NCBI GenBank assembly: GCA_027622275.1
Contig: JAQBZB010000039.1
Location: 1 to 43,912, forward strand
Origin: Planctomycetota bacterium
Lineage (GTDB): Bacteria; Planctomycetota; Planctomycetia; Pirellulales; Pirellulaceae
Length of the DNA stretch: 43,912 bases
Direction: 5' to 3'
A program made the translations under genes and the position numbers. The stretch's first letter is position 1, and every line of letters starts with the position of its first letter. Shown here piece by piece: positions 19,671 through 28,012 of the stretch. The notes beneath the pieces are model-generated. The model searched no databases and was not told where the DNA came from. It was given only the letters and a program-made list of their open reading frames with translations.

Positions 19671-19841
19671 GATGATTTTTCTTACAACATTTTCGCCGAT
19701 CCCGTCGAGGTCCACGACTTACGCGCCACGATGCTGCATCTGCTGGGCATCGACCATCGCCGTCTCACGTTTCGCTTCCAAGGCCGGGATCATAGGCTGA
19801 CCGATGTCCACGGGCGAGTCGTGCGCGAGTTGCTCGCATGA
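19671..19841 (+). pseudogene. DUF1501 protein, C-terminal fragment only
   Basis: 56 codons plus a stop encode a typical DUF1501 C-terminus: [17 protein letters not shown], then [30 protein letters not shown] and VVRELLA. DUF1501 proteins are Tat-exported, sulfatase-like proteins usually over 400 residues long and very common in Planctomycetes, often paired with DUF1553/cytochrome genes. The homology begins exactly at the intron border. The other roughly 400 residues are absent from the far side of the intron, so the locus was rearranged after or during the insertion. Confidence 0.8.
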
Positions 19842-19950
19842 AGGCTGTCGGCAGAGGGACGAACTGCTTTGGAACACATTCGTGTTTGGATATAACTGTT
19901 GCCATTCTCGACAGATGAACCTGCCGCCGCTGGCGCGAAGGAGCACGGCC

Positions 19951-20211
19951 ATGAATCGCCTCTTGCTGACTTGTAGGCTCGCTTTCTGTTTCAGCCAGCT
20001 TGCGATGGCCGACAACTGGCCTGCCTGGCGTGATGTGGCCGTACGTGGGCATGCACGACGCCGCGCGGGCTTGCCGCTCCGAGCGGATGTTCGTGGGCAC
20101 GAAGCAGTCGGCTTTTCAATGGCTACCGCCTCGACACACTATGTCCTGAGTTACGAAAATCGCTCACGCAGCAGTTCGGCGGCTTGGCACAGGGCTTTGA
20201 GTTTCATGTAA
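19951..20211 (+). pseudogene. Leader of a PQQ-like propeller protein, truncated
   Basis: AAGGAG seven bases before the ATG at 19951 is a textbook ribosome binding site. The frame starts with a signal peptide (MNRLLLTCRLAFCFSQLAMA) and then DNWPAWR, the usual opening of secreted PQQ-like (BamB/WD40-type) propeller proteins of Planctomycetes. After that the sense is lost: VAVRGHARRRAGLP has no propeller character, and the frame runs into the antisense MetE-like gene. It is best read as a gene start cut off by a deletion. Confidence 0.55.
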
Positions 20212-21215
20212 GCTTCATCCAAATCCATCGGATTCTGGACGGATGGCGAGAATCCGCAGTCGGGATGCAGCGTGATACGGTCACTGTTCACGTAACGAAG
20301 AGCACCCTCCACACGGTCGACGATGTCTTGGGGAGTTTCCACTTTGCGGTCGCAATGATCGATGCATCCGAAGCCGAGCCGCACATCCTTGGGAAAATTG
20401 GCGAGCGAATCCGTACCGCCCGCGACCGGCGTTGCGTACTCCAGGGAGATCGTGCCGACCCGCACGTTGGCCAGCGCCGGCATGATCAGGTCATACGGTC
20501 CTTCGCTGCCGTGTTTGCGGTCAAAGTGCGCGTGACAAAGGTGCATTGCGGTGTCGATGCCCTCGATGCCCTCGACAGTTTGATTGACGAGGTCGACGCA
20601 TAAGTCCATCTCATACTGCACGTCCGTGATTCCCTCCTTGGCACGGAAGCTGGGATCGACCAAAGTGCAAAGCCACGGTTCGTCCAACTGTACGGTATCC
20701 GCGCCCGCCTCGCGAAGTGCCTCGATCTCTCGCCGCAGAACCGGCACGCAGGCGGCCATGAACTGTTCGCGATTTGGATACGCCGCGCGCGAATATTGGG
20801 GATGCCACATTCGCCGCCCGATGATGTACGGAGATGGGATGGTTGCCTTGACACGCCGCTGCGTGCGCATGCGAAGGAATCGCACTTCGTCGGCCGCGAT
20901 CGGACGATGATACTCGAGTGGTGCGACGACCGCCGGGTACGGCAAGCCGCCGCTGGGGTTCAGATCGTGTTGAAAACCGCGTACACGTTCGGCAAACACC
21001 TTGACGTAGCTTTCCCGTCTCCATTCACCGTCGGTGATCTCTCCGAGCCCGCTGCGCTCTTGCAACACGATCGCTGATTCGATGGCGCGGTCAAGCAGGC
21101 CGTCAGCCTCGTCCTCGCTGATTCGCCCTTCCTTTCGGTCCAGGATCAATTCGCAAACCCAGCTCGGTCGAGGTAAGCTGCCGATGACAGTCGTGGGAAA
21201 CAAAGTGTCCGCCAT
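20151..21215 (-). CDS. MetE C-terminal-like cobalamin-independent methyltransferase
   Basis: A 354-residue zinc-dependent methyltransferase of the UROD/MetE-like fold. It opens with TTVIGSLPRPSW, has EAGADTVQLDEPWL in the middle, and has candidate zinc ligands in AMHLCHAHFD (His/Cys), SLEYA (Glu) and LHPDCGFSPS (Cys). It lacks the N-terminal half of E. coli MetE, like the short archaeal-type enzymes. It may make methionine from a methyl-corrinoid or another donor, or act on a different thiol such as coenzyme M; the sequence does not decide. The ATG at 21215 has GGAG eight bases upstream. Although it lies in a decay zone, the gene itself looks intact. Confidence 0.8.
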   Translation of the reverse strand: MADTLFPTTVIGSLPRPSWVCELILDRKEGRISEDEADGLLDRAIESAIVLQERSGLGEITDGEWRRESYVKVFAERVRGFQHDLNPSGGLPYPAVVAPLEYHRPIAADEVRFLRMRTQRRVKATIPSPYIIGRRMWHPQYSRAAYPNREQFMAACVPVLRREIEALREAGADTVQLDEPWLCTLVDPSFRAKEGITDVQYEMDLCVDLVNQTVEGIEGIDTAMHLCHAHFDRKHGSEGPYDLIMPALANVRVGTISLEYATPVAGGTDSLANFPKDVRLGFGCIDHCDRKVETPQDIVDRVEGALRYVNSDRITLHPDCGFSPSVQNPMDLDEAYMKLKALCQAAELLRERFS

Positions 21216-21269
21216 GGTCGTGCTCCGGTGTGCCTGTTGAACTCACAATCCAGCGTTATCTTGTCTCTC

Positions 21270-21476
21270 TTATTGTTTCGCGCCCCGTGATGTCGCGTTT
21301 TGTGTCTGCCGCGCTACGCGCGTGATGATACCATCTTCTTGGTCTACAATCGCTGCGTCCCATGAAGCCGCCGGGGCCGTAAGCCGTGCCGGCTCGTCAG
21401 CCGAAAGGACGGCCCGATGTGTCAACGTCGTTGCCATGATACCGGCGGTAGCCTGACAGAATCTGCGACGATCCAT
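21270..21476 (-). pseudogene. Tat-leader stub, probably a gene remnant
   Basis: The ATG at 21476 has GGAAAT upstream and opens MDRRRFCQATAGIMATTL, a twin-arginine-like leader, followed by SADEPARLTAP. The frame then ends after 68 residues with no domain. Many planctomycete secreted proteins begin this way, so this looks like the leader and first residues of a lost gene. A genuine small exported protein cannot be excluded. Confidence 0.4.
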
Positions 21477-21831
21477 TGCTATTTCCAAACCAAAGAACCT
21501 CCGGCAGTAGCTTTGGCACCCGACTCTGGCCGCCTGTCGTGGTGCATAGCCGCGCGATGCTATCATAACCGCTCGTGGAATGTGCGTAGCCGATTTGCAC
21601 AACTTTCTCGGCGCAGCTACGGTACCACCACTGCACCGACCTGATGAAAAGCCGAGGCGAAATGCACGTGATGGGTGTGTCCAGCGGCGACGTGACGGGC
21701 TCCCGCCACGTGTTCGCAATGCTTGCCAATCCATGACAGACTGCGCTGGTGAGTGATTGGGTACCCGCTCCCCTCTGCGGGTCGATTCGCACGCCTTGCA
21801 CTTGGCAAACGGGGTGGTGTGAACAAAGAAT
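21477..21831. other. Intergenic region before the MATE gene
   Basis: The minus-strand frame stays open upstream of the Tat leader, but its composition is basic and repetitive with no motif. I see no hairpin or operator that I would defend. A promoter for the MATE gene is expected here but could not be placed. Confidence 0.35.
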
Positions 21832-23316
21832 ATGCGGATTGATGCCGGACATGCTGTTCTGTCCAAAGATCGCTGCTATCGGCTACTCGACATACCCCGC
21901 TTCGAGAAACAAGAGACAAGCTTGACTGGCCCAACCAACCAAGAGTTGTTTCAACGCATCTGGAGCCTCAGTTGGCCCATCGTCGTTTACCATGTCTTGG
22001 AAATGACCGTCGGGTTCGTCGATTTTCTCATGGTGCGTCCGTTCGGGCCGGAGGCGACGGCTGCCATGGGCCTCAGTCGCCAAGTGACCTTTCTGGTGGA
22101 AGGGGCGGCGATTGCCATCGCAACGGGCGTGATCACGCTGGTGAGCCAGGGCGTTGGAGCGCGCGGCATTCCTGGCAGCGGGCTGCGCGGCATCGATCAG
22201 GTTAACAGCGTTGTTCGACAAAGCGTGTATCTCGTGCTGATCTTGGGACTGCCGACCGCACTGGTCGGCTACTGGCTCAGTCGCCCGTTGCTGCTCGGCA
22301 TGCATGCCGACGCCGGGACGCTGGCGTATGGCACGCCTTACCTGCGTGTGTACTTTTCGGGCATTGTCTTCTTGTGGGGCAATGTAGTGGGGGCCGCAAT
22401 CTTTCGCGGCCAAGGCGACGTGAAGACTCCCCTGAAGCTGGCGCTGGGAATCAACCTGCTGAACGTCGTGGCCAACTACATTTTCATTTTTGGGGCGGGT
22501 CCGGTGCCGGCGTTCGAAGTTCAAGGCGCGGCGATAGGTACAGTGCTGGCCCGGGCCTGCGCGGCGCTGTTGTATTTGGGGCTTCTACTGCGAGGGACAG
22601 GGCTGGCTCGACTTCAAGTGGATCAAGACGCGATGCATCCAAACCGCAATCGCTGGGGATTTGATTTGCAGATGATAGCGAGGATCTTGCGCATCGGAGT
22701 CCCCATGGCCTTGGCCGGTCTGTTGCGGAACGGTTCCCGGTTGGTGTTCTTGGCAATCGTTGGCGTGACTAGTTTGGGAGTTTCGTTTCACGCCGCGATT
22801 GGCATCGGATTGCAGGTGCGTTTGCTCAGCGTCCTGCCTGCAGTTGCCTTTCAAGTCGCCACGGCGACGCTCGTGGGTCAGGCGATTGGGCGAGGAGATT
22901 ATCGGGAAGCGGAAGCGTTGGGGAACCGCAGCTTTCAGTTGTTGGCGCTGATCATGGTCGTGGTGGTGCTGCTGATCATCGTGTTTGCCGGTCCGTTGGC
23001 GGGGTGGCTGATCGATTCGCCGGAAGCCGCCGAGTTGGGAGCCACGGTCTTGCGATGGTTCGCTGTGGCCCAGCTATTCAGCGCGCTGAGCATCGGCACG
23101 CAGGGCGCGCTGATGGGCGCGGGAGACACCGCGCCCACCCTGCGTTATACGCTCGTGTCGCAGTGGTTGGTGATGCTGCCGCTGGCCTACGTCTTGTTGT
23201 ATGCCGGTTGGGTTCCCGGCGGCCCGCTGTTGGCCTGGACCGTAGCGCCGGCGCTCTCGCTGCTGCTCACTCAACGGCGCTGGCGCGGAGGACGATGGAA
23301 AGCCGTTCGCGTGTGA
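21832..23316 (+). CDS. MATE-family efflux transporter
   Basis: A 494-residue polytopic protein with about 12 membrane segments and the internal two-fold repeat of the MATE/NorM family. The first half has LSWPIVVYHVLEMTVGFVD and ALGINLLNVVANYIFIFG; the second has RILRIGVPMALAGLLRNG and FSALSIGTQGALMGAGDT. MATE proteins export organic cations or metabolites in exchange for Na+ or H+. The start is uncertain: an ATG at 21832, or a TTG near 21922 that would remove about 30 non-hydrophobic residues. It is the first gene of the PQQ/dehydrogenase island, with a 118-base gap to the dehydrogenase. A role in moving a product of the island is only a guess from position. Confidence 0.85.
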   Translation: MRIDAGHAVLSKDRCYRLLDIPRFEKQETSLTGPTNQELFQRIWSLSWPIVVYHVLEMTVGFVDFLMVRPFGPEATAAMGLSRQVTFLVEGAAIAIATGVITLVSQGVGARGIPGSGLRGIDQVNSVVRQSVYLVLILGLPTALVGYWLSRPLLLGMHADAGTLAYGTPYLRVYFSGIVFLWGNVVGAAIFRGQGDVKTPLKLALGINLLNVVANYIFIFGAGPVPAFEVQGAAIGTVLARACAALLYLGLLLRGTGLARLQVDQDAMHPNRNRWGFDLQMIARILRIGVPMALAGLLRNGSRLVFLAIVGVTSLGVSFHAAIGIGLQVRLLSVLPAVAFQVATATLVGQAIGRGDYREAEALGNRSFQLLALIMVVVVLLIIVFAGPLAGWLIDSPEAAELGATVLRWFAVAQLFSALSIGTQGALMGAGDTAPTLRYTLVSQWLVMLPLAYVLLYAGWVPGGPLLAWTVAPALSLLLTQRRWRGGRWKAVRV

Positions 23317-23434
23317 CGCCGAGCACTAATGTGTTGCGTTACTTGTTTCGCGCGCCGCGAGTGATATCATGGCGGCTGTCCGAAGTCGAAACGCTACGAA
23401 TTTCAATCTCCTCAGCAAACAGGGAGGCGTTGCG

Positions 23435-25453
23435 GTGACCAAGTACCCTTCTCTTCAATTGATCGCCAACGTCCGGGGCGGATTTGGCATCACGCCGTTG
23501 CTGTTCATCGCGTTGTTCGTGGGAGTCTCCGGTTGCGGGCAAAAGGCGGCCAACCAAGCGCGGCAGCAAGCCGAAGTGGCGCACGAGCGGGCTCAAGTTG
23601 CGACAGCGGAGGCGGAGCAATTACGTCAGGAGTTGGAAGAGTTGAAGAAAGGGGCGAACGAGCCCGATCCGGTCAGCTCGAACGCGCCGCCGGAACCCGA
23701 GCCAGTCGCCGATCCTGAGCCGGCATTCAACGAACCACCCGCAGCGGCAACCGCTGTTGCCATCGAGGCTGCCGAACCGGTGGGACCCGTCGATGACGAG
23801 GACCTCCTAACGGCTCAAGACAACAACGCCAATTGGTTGATGTACGGTCGCACCTACAACAGCCAGCGTTACAGCGGGCTCGATCAGATCAACAAAGACA
23901 ACGTCTCGGAATTGTTGCCAGTCTGGACGTTCCAGACGGGTGTGCTGGACGGCTTTGAATGCTCGCCCTTGGTAATCGACGGCATCATGTACATCACGAC
24001 TCCGTGGAATCACGCCTATGCGATCGATTGCAAAACGGGTTCGCAGCTGTGGCACTATCAAAAGTCGCTGCCGGAGAACCTGGCTCTGTGCTGCGACGCC
24101 GTCAATCGGGGCTTTGCCGTCTATGGCGAAAACCTGTACATGTCGACACTCGACGCGCATCTGGTGTGTCTCGACAAGAACACGGGCGACGAGATCTGGG
24201 ACACCGCGATCACCGCTTACAACGAGAACGGAGAAGAGGAGCAAGACATCTACAAAATGGCGTACAGCGCCACGGTCGCGCCGTTGGTGGTCAAAGGAAA
24301 AGTGATCATCGGCATCAGCGGTGCGGAGTATGGCATCCGCGGATTCATCGACGCCTACAACGCCGAGACCGGTGCGCGGGAGTGGCGTTTTTACACCGTG
24401 CCCGACGCGGACGACGAAGCGGAACATGCCAAAGAGGCGCTGAAGTCGTGGGGAGAAAACTCTTGGCTGACTGGCGGAGGTTCGGCCTGGGTGACCGGCA
24501 CGTATGACCCGGAGTTCAACACACTGTACTGGGGCATCGGCAATCCGTCGCCCGACTTCAACGGAGAAGTTCGCAAGGGAGACAATCTCTACACCTGTTC
24601 AATCCTGGCCCTCAACCCCGACGACGGCACCTACAAGTGGCACTTCCAAAACAGCCCGCACGACGTGTGGGACTATGACGGCGTCAACACGCCAGTCCTG
24701 GTCGATATCGAACGGGACGGACAGCCGATCAAGGCTCTGATCCAGGCGCATCGCAACGGCTACTTCTATTGCCTGAACCGCGAGAACGGCGAGTTCATCT
24801 ACGGCAAACCGTTCTGCGAAGTAACATGGACGGACCGGACGCAAGGCGCGGACGGGCTCGACGCCAAAACAGGCCGGCCGTTCGTCAGCCCCAACGCGCT
24901 GCCGACCGAAGAAGGCGTTCGCGTTTGCCCCGGCGCGGCGGGCGGCAAGGAATGGAACCCCATGGCCTATCATCCAGGCACCGGTTTGGCCTATGTACCA
25001 GTGATCGAGAATTGTGCGAAGTTCACTTCCGGCAAGGCGTTCTTCATCAAAGGTCAACCCTACTGGGGAAGCTCGTTGACATTGATCGACGGCGAGGCGT
25101 CCGGCGCGCTGCGGGCGGTCGATGCGGCCACGGGCGAAATCAAATGGGACGTCGACACGCGTTCTCCGATGGTTGCCGGCGTACTCGCCACCGGCGGTGG
25201 ATTGGTGTTCACCGGCGACGCCGAAGGGTTTCTCACCGCCTACGACGCCAGCTCGGGCGAAGACCTGTGGCATTTCCAATGTGGATCAGGCCATCACGCT
25301 TCGCCCATCACCTACACGCTCGACGGCAAGCAATACCTTGCCGTGTGCGTAGGTTGGGGCGGCTGGACTGCCGGTTTCGCTGGCGACGGCGCCCCGTGGC
25401 TGCGCGACGGTCGCCGGGGAAACACGCTGTTCGTGTTCGCGTTGCCGGATTGA
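23435..25453 (+). CDS. XoxF-like PQQ-dependent alcohol dehydrogenase, lipoprotein type
   Basis: A quinoprotein of the methanol/ethanol family that oxidises an alcohol and passes electrons to a cytochrome c. The GTG at 23435 has AGGGAGG eight bases upstream; the ATG at 23369 has no such site. A lipobox VSGC ends at Cys34, then an Ala/Glu/Gln-rich coiled coil (about 37-72) and a Pro-rich spacer (about 77-118) precede the eight-bladed propeller. Seen in the propeller are the vicinal disulfide Cys219-Cys220 (ALCCDAVNRG), metal ligands Glu298 (SGAEYG) and Asn370 (GIGNPSPD), catalytic Asp413 and Asp415 in WDYDGVN. Asp two residues after the catalytic Asp is the accepted mark of lanthanide-dependent enzymes. 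No heme domain is attached. The substrate is not determined. Confidence 0.88.
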   Translation: MTKYPSLQLIANVRGGFGITPLLFIALFVGVSGCGQKAANQARQQAEVAHERAQVATAEAEQLRQELEELKKGANEPDPVSSNAPPEPEPVADPEPAFNEPPAAATAVAIEAAEPVGPVDDEDLLTAQDNNANWLMYGRTYNSQRYSGLDQINKDNVSELLPVWTFQTGVLDGFECSPLVIDGIMYITTPWNHAYAIDCKTGSQLWHYQKSLPENLALCCDAVNRGFAVYGENLYMSTLDAHLVCLDKNTGDEIWDTAITAYNENGEEEQDIYKMAYSATVAPLVVKGKVIIGISGAEYGIRGFIDAYNAETGAREWRFYTVPDADDEAEHAKEALKSWGENSWLTGGGSAWVTGTYDPEFNTLYWGIGNPSPDFNGEVRKGDNLYTCSILALNPDDGTYKWHFQNSPHDVWDYDGVNTPVLVDIERDGQPIKALIQAHRNGYFYCLNRENGEFIYGKPFCEVTWTDRTQGADGLDAKTGRPFVSPNALPTEEGVRVCPGAAGGKEWNPMAYHPGTGLAYVPVIENCAKFTSGKAFFIKGQPYWGSSLTLIDGEASGALRAVDAATGEIKWDVDTRSPMVAGVLATGGGLVFTGDAEGFLTAYDASSGEDLWHFQCGSGHHASPITYTLDGKQYLAVCVGWGGWTAGFAGDGAPWLRDGRRGNTLFVFALPD

Positions 25454-25498
25454 GCGTTTCCGGTCCCTCTCGCTCCGGCAGACGACGCTCTTCAGGAC

Positions 25499-25602
25499 TA
25501 GAGAATATCGAACAAAGAATGTCGAATGCGGAACGACAGAAAAGCGACAGGCTCTTCACTTCATCATTCAGAGTTCCTTGGTCGATATTCGACATTCATT
25601 GA
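25499..25602. repeat. AT-rich dispersed-type repeat in the operon spacer
   Basis: The 164-base gap between the dehydrogenase and the XoxJ-like gene contains GAATATCGAACAAAGAATG and, inverted near its end, GTCGATATTCGACATTC. The two ends are related by imperfect inverted symmetry. The base composition is more AT-rich than that of the flanking genes. Its presence inside the putative operon may weaken or modulate read-through. Confidence 0.5.
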
Positions 25603-25617
25603 ACGATCGAGACGTAC

Positions 25618-28005
25618 ATGATCAGTTTTGAAACGCCCGCTAGCATGCGAGTAGGTCTTCGCAGCCTGGCCCTTGCGTCCGCTTGTTTTGTGATCCTCCT
25701 GAACACGGGGATCGCAACATCCGACGAGACGTCGAAGGACGCCGACAGCAAGCCGTTGGTCGTGTGCGCTGTGCCCACGGCGATGCCGCGGACGGGTCGC
25801 GCATCGGACGACTCACCGCAAGGTCTTGATGTCGCGGTAGCGCAGCTCGTGGCGAAACAACTCGGGCGGCAGATCGAGTGGCATTGGTGCGCCAGCGCTT
25901 CTTGCTCGTGGAGTTGCATCCGAGATGGCCGCTGTGACCTGGTCATCGGCGTACCGCATGGTTCAGGACCGTCACGCGAACTCGCGTGGAGCGTGCCTTA
26001 CGCCGGCAGCCGCTTCGGGCTTGTCGTTCACAAGGACTCGCAGGGCATCAAGTCGGTCGCAGATCTGGACGGCAAACGAGTGGGAATCGTGAGCGGTACG
26101 GTTGCCTTGTCGTCAGAGGGCCACACGGCGGTTCAATTCAAGACGCGCGAGCAACTCGTGGAAGAGTTCGTCGACCAGCAGCTGGACGCCGCATTTGTCG
26201 ATGACGATTTTGCGGCGTGGTATCTTCACGAGCACCAGGAACTGCCGCTGCGCCGCGTGCCGCAGTACGTCCCCCGCGAGCGCTGGAACATGGCCTTCGC
26301 CGTGCGGGCCAAAGACAAGCCGCTACTGGCCGATATTAATCGTGCCTTGCGAATCGTCTTGTCCAACGGTCAGGTCAGTAAAGCCTTCTCCGAGCAGGGC
26401 GTCGGGTATCGCGCGCCCTTTGCCAACACAGACGGCCGCGAGGTCGTTGAAGACAGCTGGAAGCGGATTCGTGAGCGTGGCGAGTTGGTCGTCAGCATGG
26501 ACCCCGCGAATCTGCCCTACTCAAGCGGGAACGAGGACCAACCCGGATTGGATGTCGAGTTCGCCCGCGCCTTGGCCCAGGAGTTGGATCTCAAATTGCG
26601 CCTGGAGTGGATCGATGTGCAGCGCGAGACTGCGATCGGCGAGTTGCTCGACCGCGAGTGCGACTTAGCCTTTGGTGCCGCGATCGAACCGGCCGCGGTC
26701 GATGACGAGGAAGAACTTGCTGGCAAAGTGATCTACTCGAAGCCGTATTACGGGACGGGCTACTTGCTTATCACGCGCAAAGACGGCCCGAGTGCAAAGT
26801 CCCTGGCCGAGTTGAAAGGCGACAAGTCGCGGCGACTGGGTACCGACGCTGGATCGGTCGCCGATTACCACCTCCGTCAGCGTGGCTATCAGCGGCGGCT
26901 ATTCCGTACGCAGTTGGCCGTGCTCAAATCGCTTCAAGACGGCGGCATCGACTATGCCTACGTCTGGGCCAACGCCGGCTGGGTGTTGCACACGACACCC
27001 GAATTCGAGTTGGAGGTGGTTCCAGGTTACGCGCCGGAAGATCATTGGAACATCGCCATCGCGATGCGGCGGGGGGACGACGAGCTGAAGCGTCATGTGG
27101 ATGCGGCTATCCAGACGCTCGTCTCCCACGGCACCGTGTCGAGCGCGCTGAGCCGTTATCACGTGCCTCACTTTTCGCCCTTCGGTGTTCCAAGTAAGAC
27201 GGATTCGCAATCCGTGCCACCGAAAACCGGTACGATTCACCGCCAGCCAACCGACCGTGGGCTCGAACCACAGATGCAGCGTCGCCAGCAATCAAAGACG
27301 CGGTATGCGGGTCTGGAGCGGCTACGCTCGGCGGGCGAATTGGTCGTCGGGTTGGACCACAATAATCTGCCCTTCTCGACAGCTCACCCCGAAGCATCGG
27401 GTTTGGACTACGAGATCGCTGGTCTGTTGGCCGAACAATTGGGCGTCTCGATGCGCGTCTATTGGGGCTACTCCTCGCACGATTCCTATCCTTCGAAGCT
27501 GGCCAATAAGAAGTTCTGTGACGTGATGCTGGGAGTGATGCCGGACGATCGGTTCGGCAAGCGGGTTATCTATTCGAAGCCGTACTATCATGCCACGTAC
27601 CAGCTTGCCGTTCGCGCCGATCGGGCGGCCCCGGCCACAGACGCTCCCGTCGCCGCCCAGCGCGGACTCGCGGTGCGCGGTCTTGACGGGCGTGACGTGC
27701 GAGCCTATTCAACGCTCGAAGCGATCTTGTCGGCGGTAGCCAAGGATGAAGTGCAGACGGGCTACGTGATTTCGGGCCGCGGGCATTGGCTGGCCGAGCA
27801 GCATTGGCCTGGGGAGTTGAAGTTCATCGGCGGCGGGTCGGAAGCGGTCGATCGTTTTCCGATCTGCGCAGCCGTGCGAAAAGAAGATGCCGACTTGAAA
27901 GCTGCCATTGATGAGGCTCTGGACGAACTGGACAAATCCGGGAAGCTCGCCGAAGTTTTCTCCCGCTGGAAGATCCCGGCTCCTGCTCAAACGCGGGGGA
28001 ACTGA
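25618..28005 (+). CDS. Triple-module XoxJ/MxaJ-like solute-binding protein
   Basis: A 795-residue exported protein built from three tandem family-3 solute-binding domains, about residues 46-268, 288-522 and 573-787, after a signal peptide (about 10-35). Each module opens with an LVV strand; modules 2 and 3 continue with NLPYS or NLPFS, then GLDxE, an acidic CDLAFG or CDVMLGV and IYSKPYYxxxY. That pattern is that of MxaJ/XoxJ, the binding-protein homologues encoded with methanol dehydrogenases and thought to help enzyme activation. Known MxaJ/XoxJ have one module of about 280 residues. A linker (about 523-570) separates modules 2 and 3. Module 1 carries extra cysteines (CASASCSWSCIRDGRC). The cytochrome gene starts seven bases downstream. 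Confidence 0.85.
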   Translation: MISFETPASMRVGLRSLALASACFVILLNTGIATSDETSKDADSKPLVVCAVPTAMPRTGRASDDSPQGLDVAVAQLVAKQLGRQIEWHWCASASCSWSCIRDGRCDLVIGVPHGSGPSRELAWSVPYAGSRFGLVVHKDSQGIKSVADLDGKRVGIVSGTVALSSEGHTAVQFKTREQLVEEFVDQQLDAAFVDDDFAAWYLHEHQELPLRRVPQYVPRERWNMAFAVRAKDKPLLADINRALRIVLSNGQVSKAFSEQGVGYRAPFANTDGREVVEDSWKRIRERGELVVSMDPANLPYSSGNEDQPGLDVEFARALAQELDLKLRLEWIDVQRETAIGELLDRECDLAFGAAIEPAAVDDEEELAGKVIYSKPYYGTGYLLITRKDGPSAKSLAELKGDKSRRLGTDAGSVADYHLRQRGYQRRLFRTQLAVLKSLQDGGIDYAYVWANAGWVLHTTPEFELEVVPGYAPEDHWNIAIAMRRGDDELKRHVDAAIQTLVSHGTVSSALSRYHVPHFSPFGVPSKTDSQSVPPKTGTIHRQPTDRGLEPQMQRRQQSKTRYAGLERLRSAGELVVGLDHNNLPFSTAHPEASGLDYEIAGLLAEQLGVSMRVYWGYSSHDSYPSKLANKKFCDVMLGVMPDDRFGKRVIYSKPYYHATYQLAVRADRAAPATDAPVAAQRGLAVRGLDGRDVRAYSTLEAILSAVAKDEVQTGYVISGRGHWLAEQHWPGELKFIGGGSEAVDRFPICAAVRKEDADLKAAIDEALDELDKSGKLAEVFSRWKIPAPAQTRGN

Positions 28006-28012
28006 CCGGAAT

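Noticed and set aside
20151-21215. Calling the MetE-like gene metE
   Set aside because: Only the C-terminal catalytic half is present, and related short enzymes act on other thiols, so the symbol is withheld.
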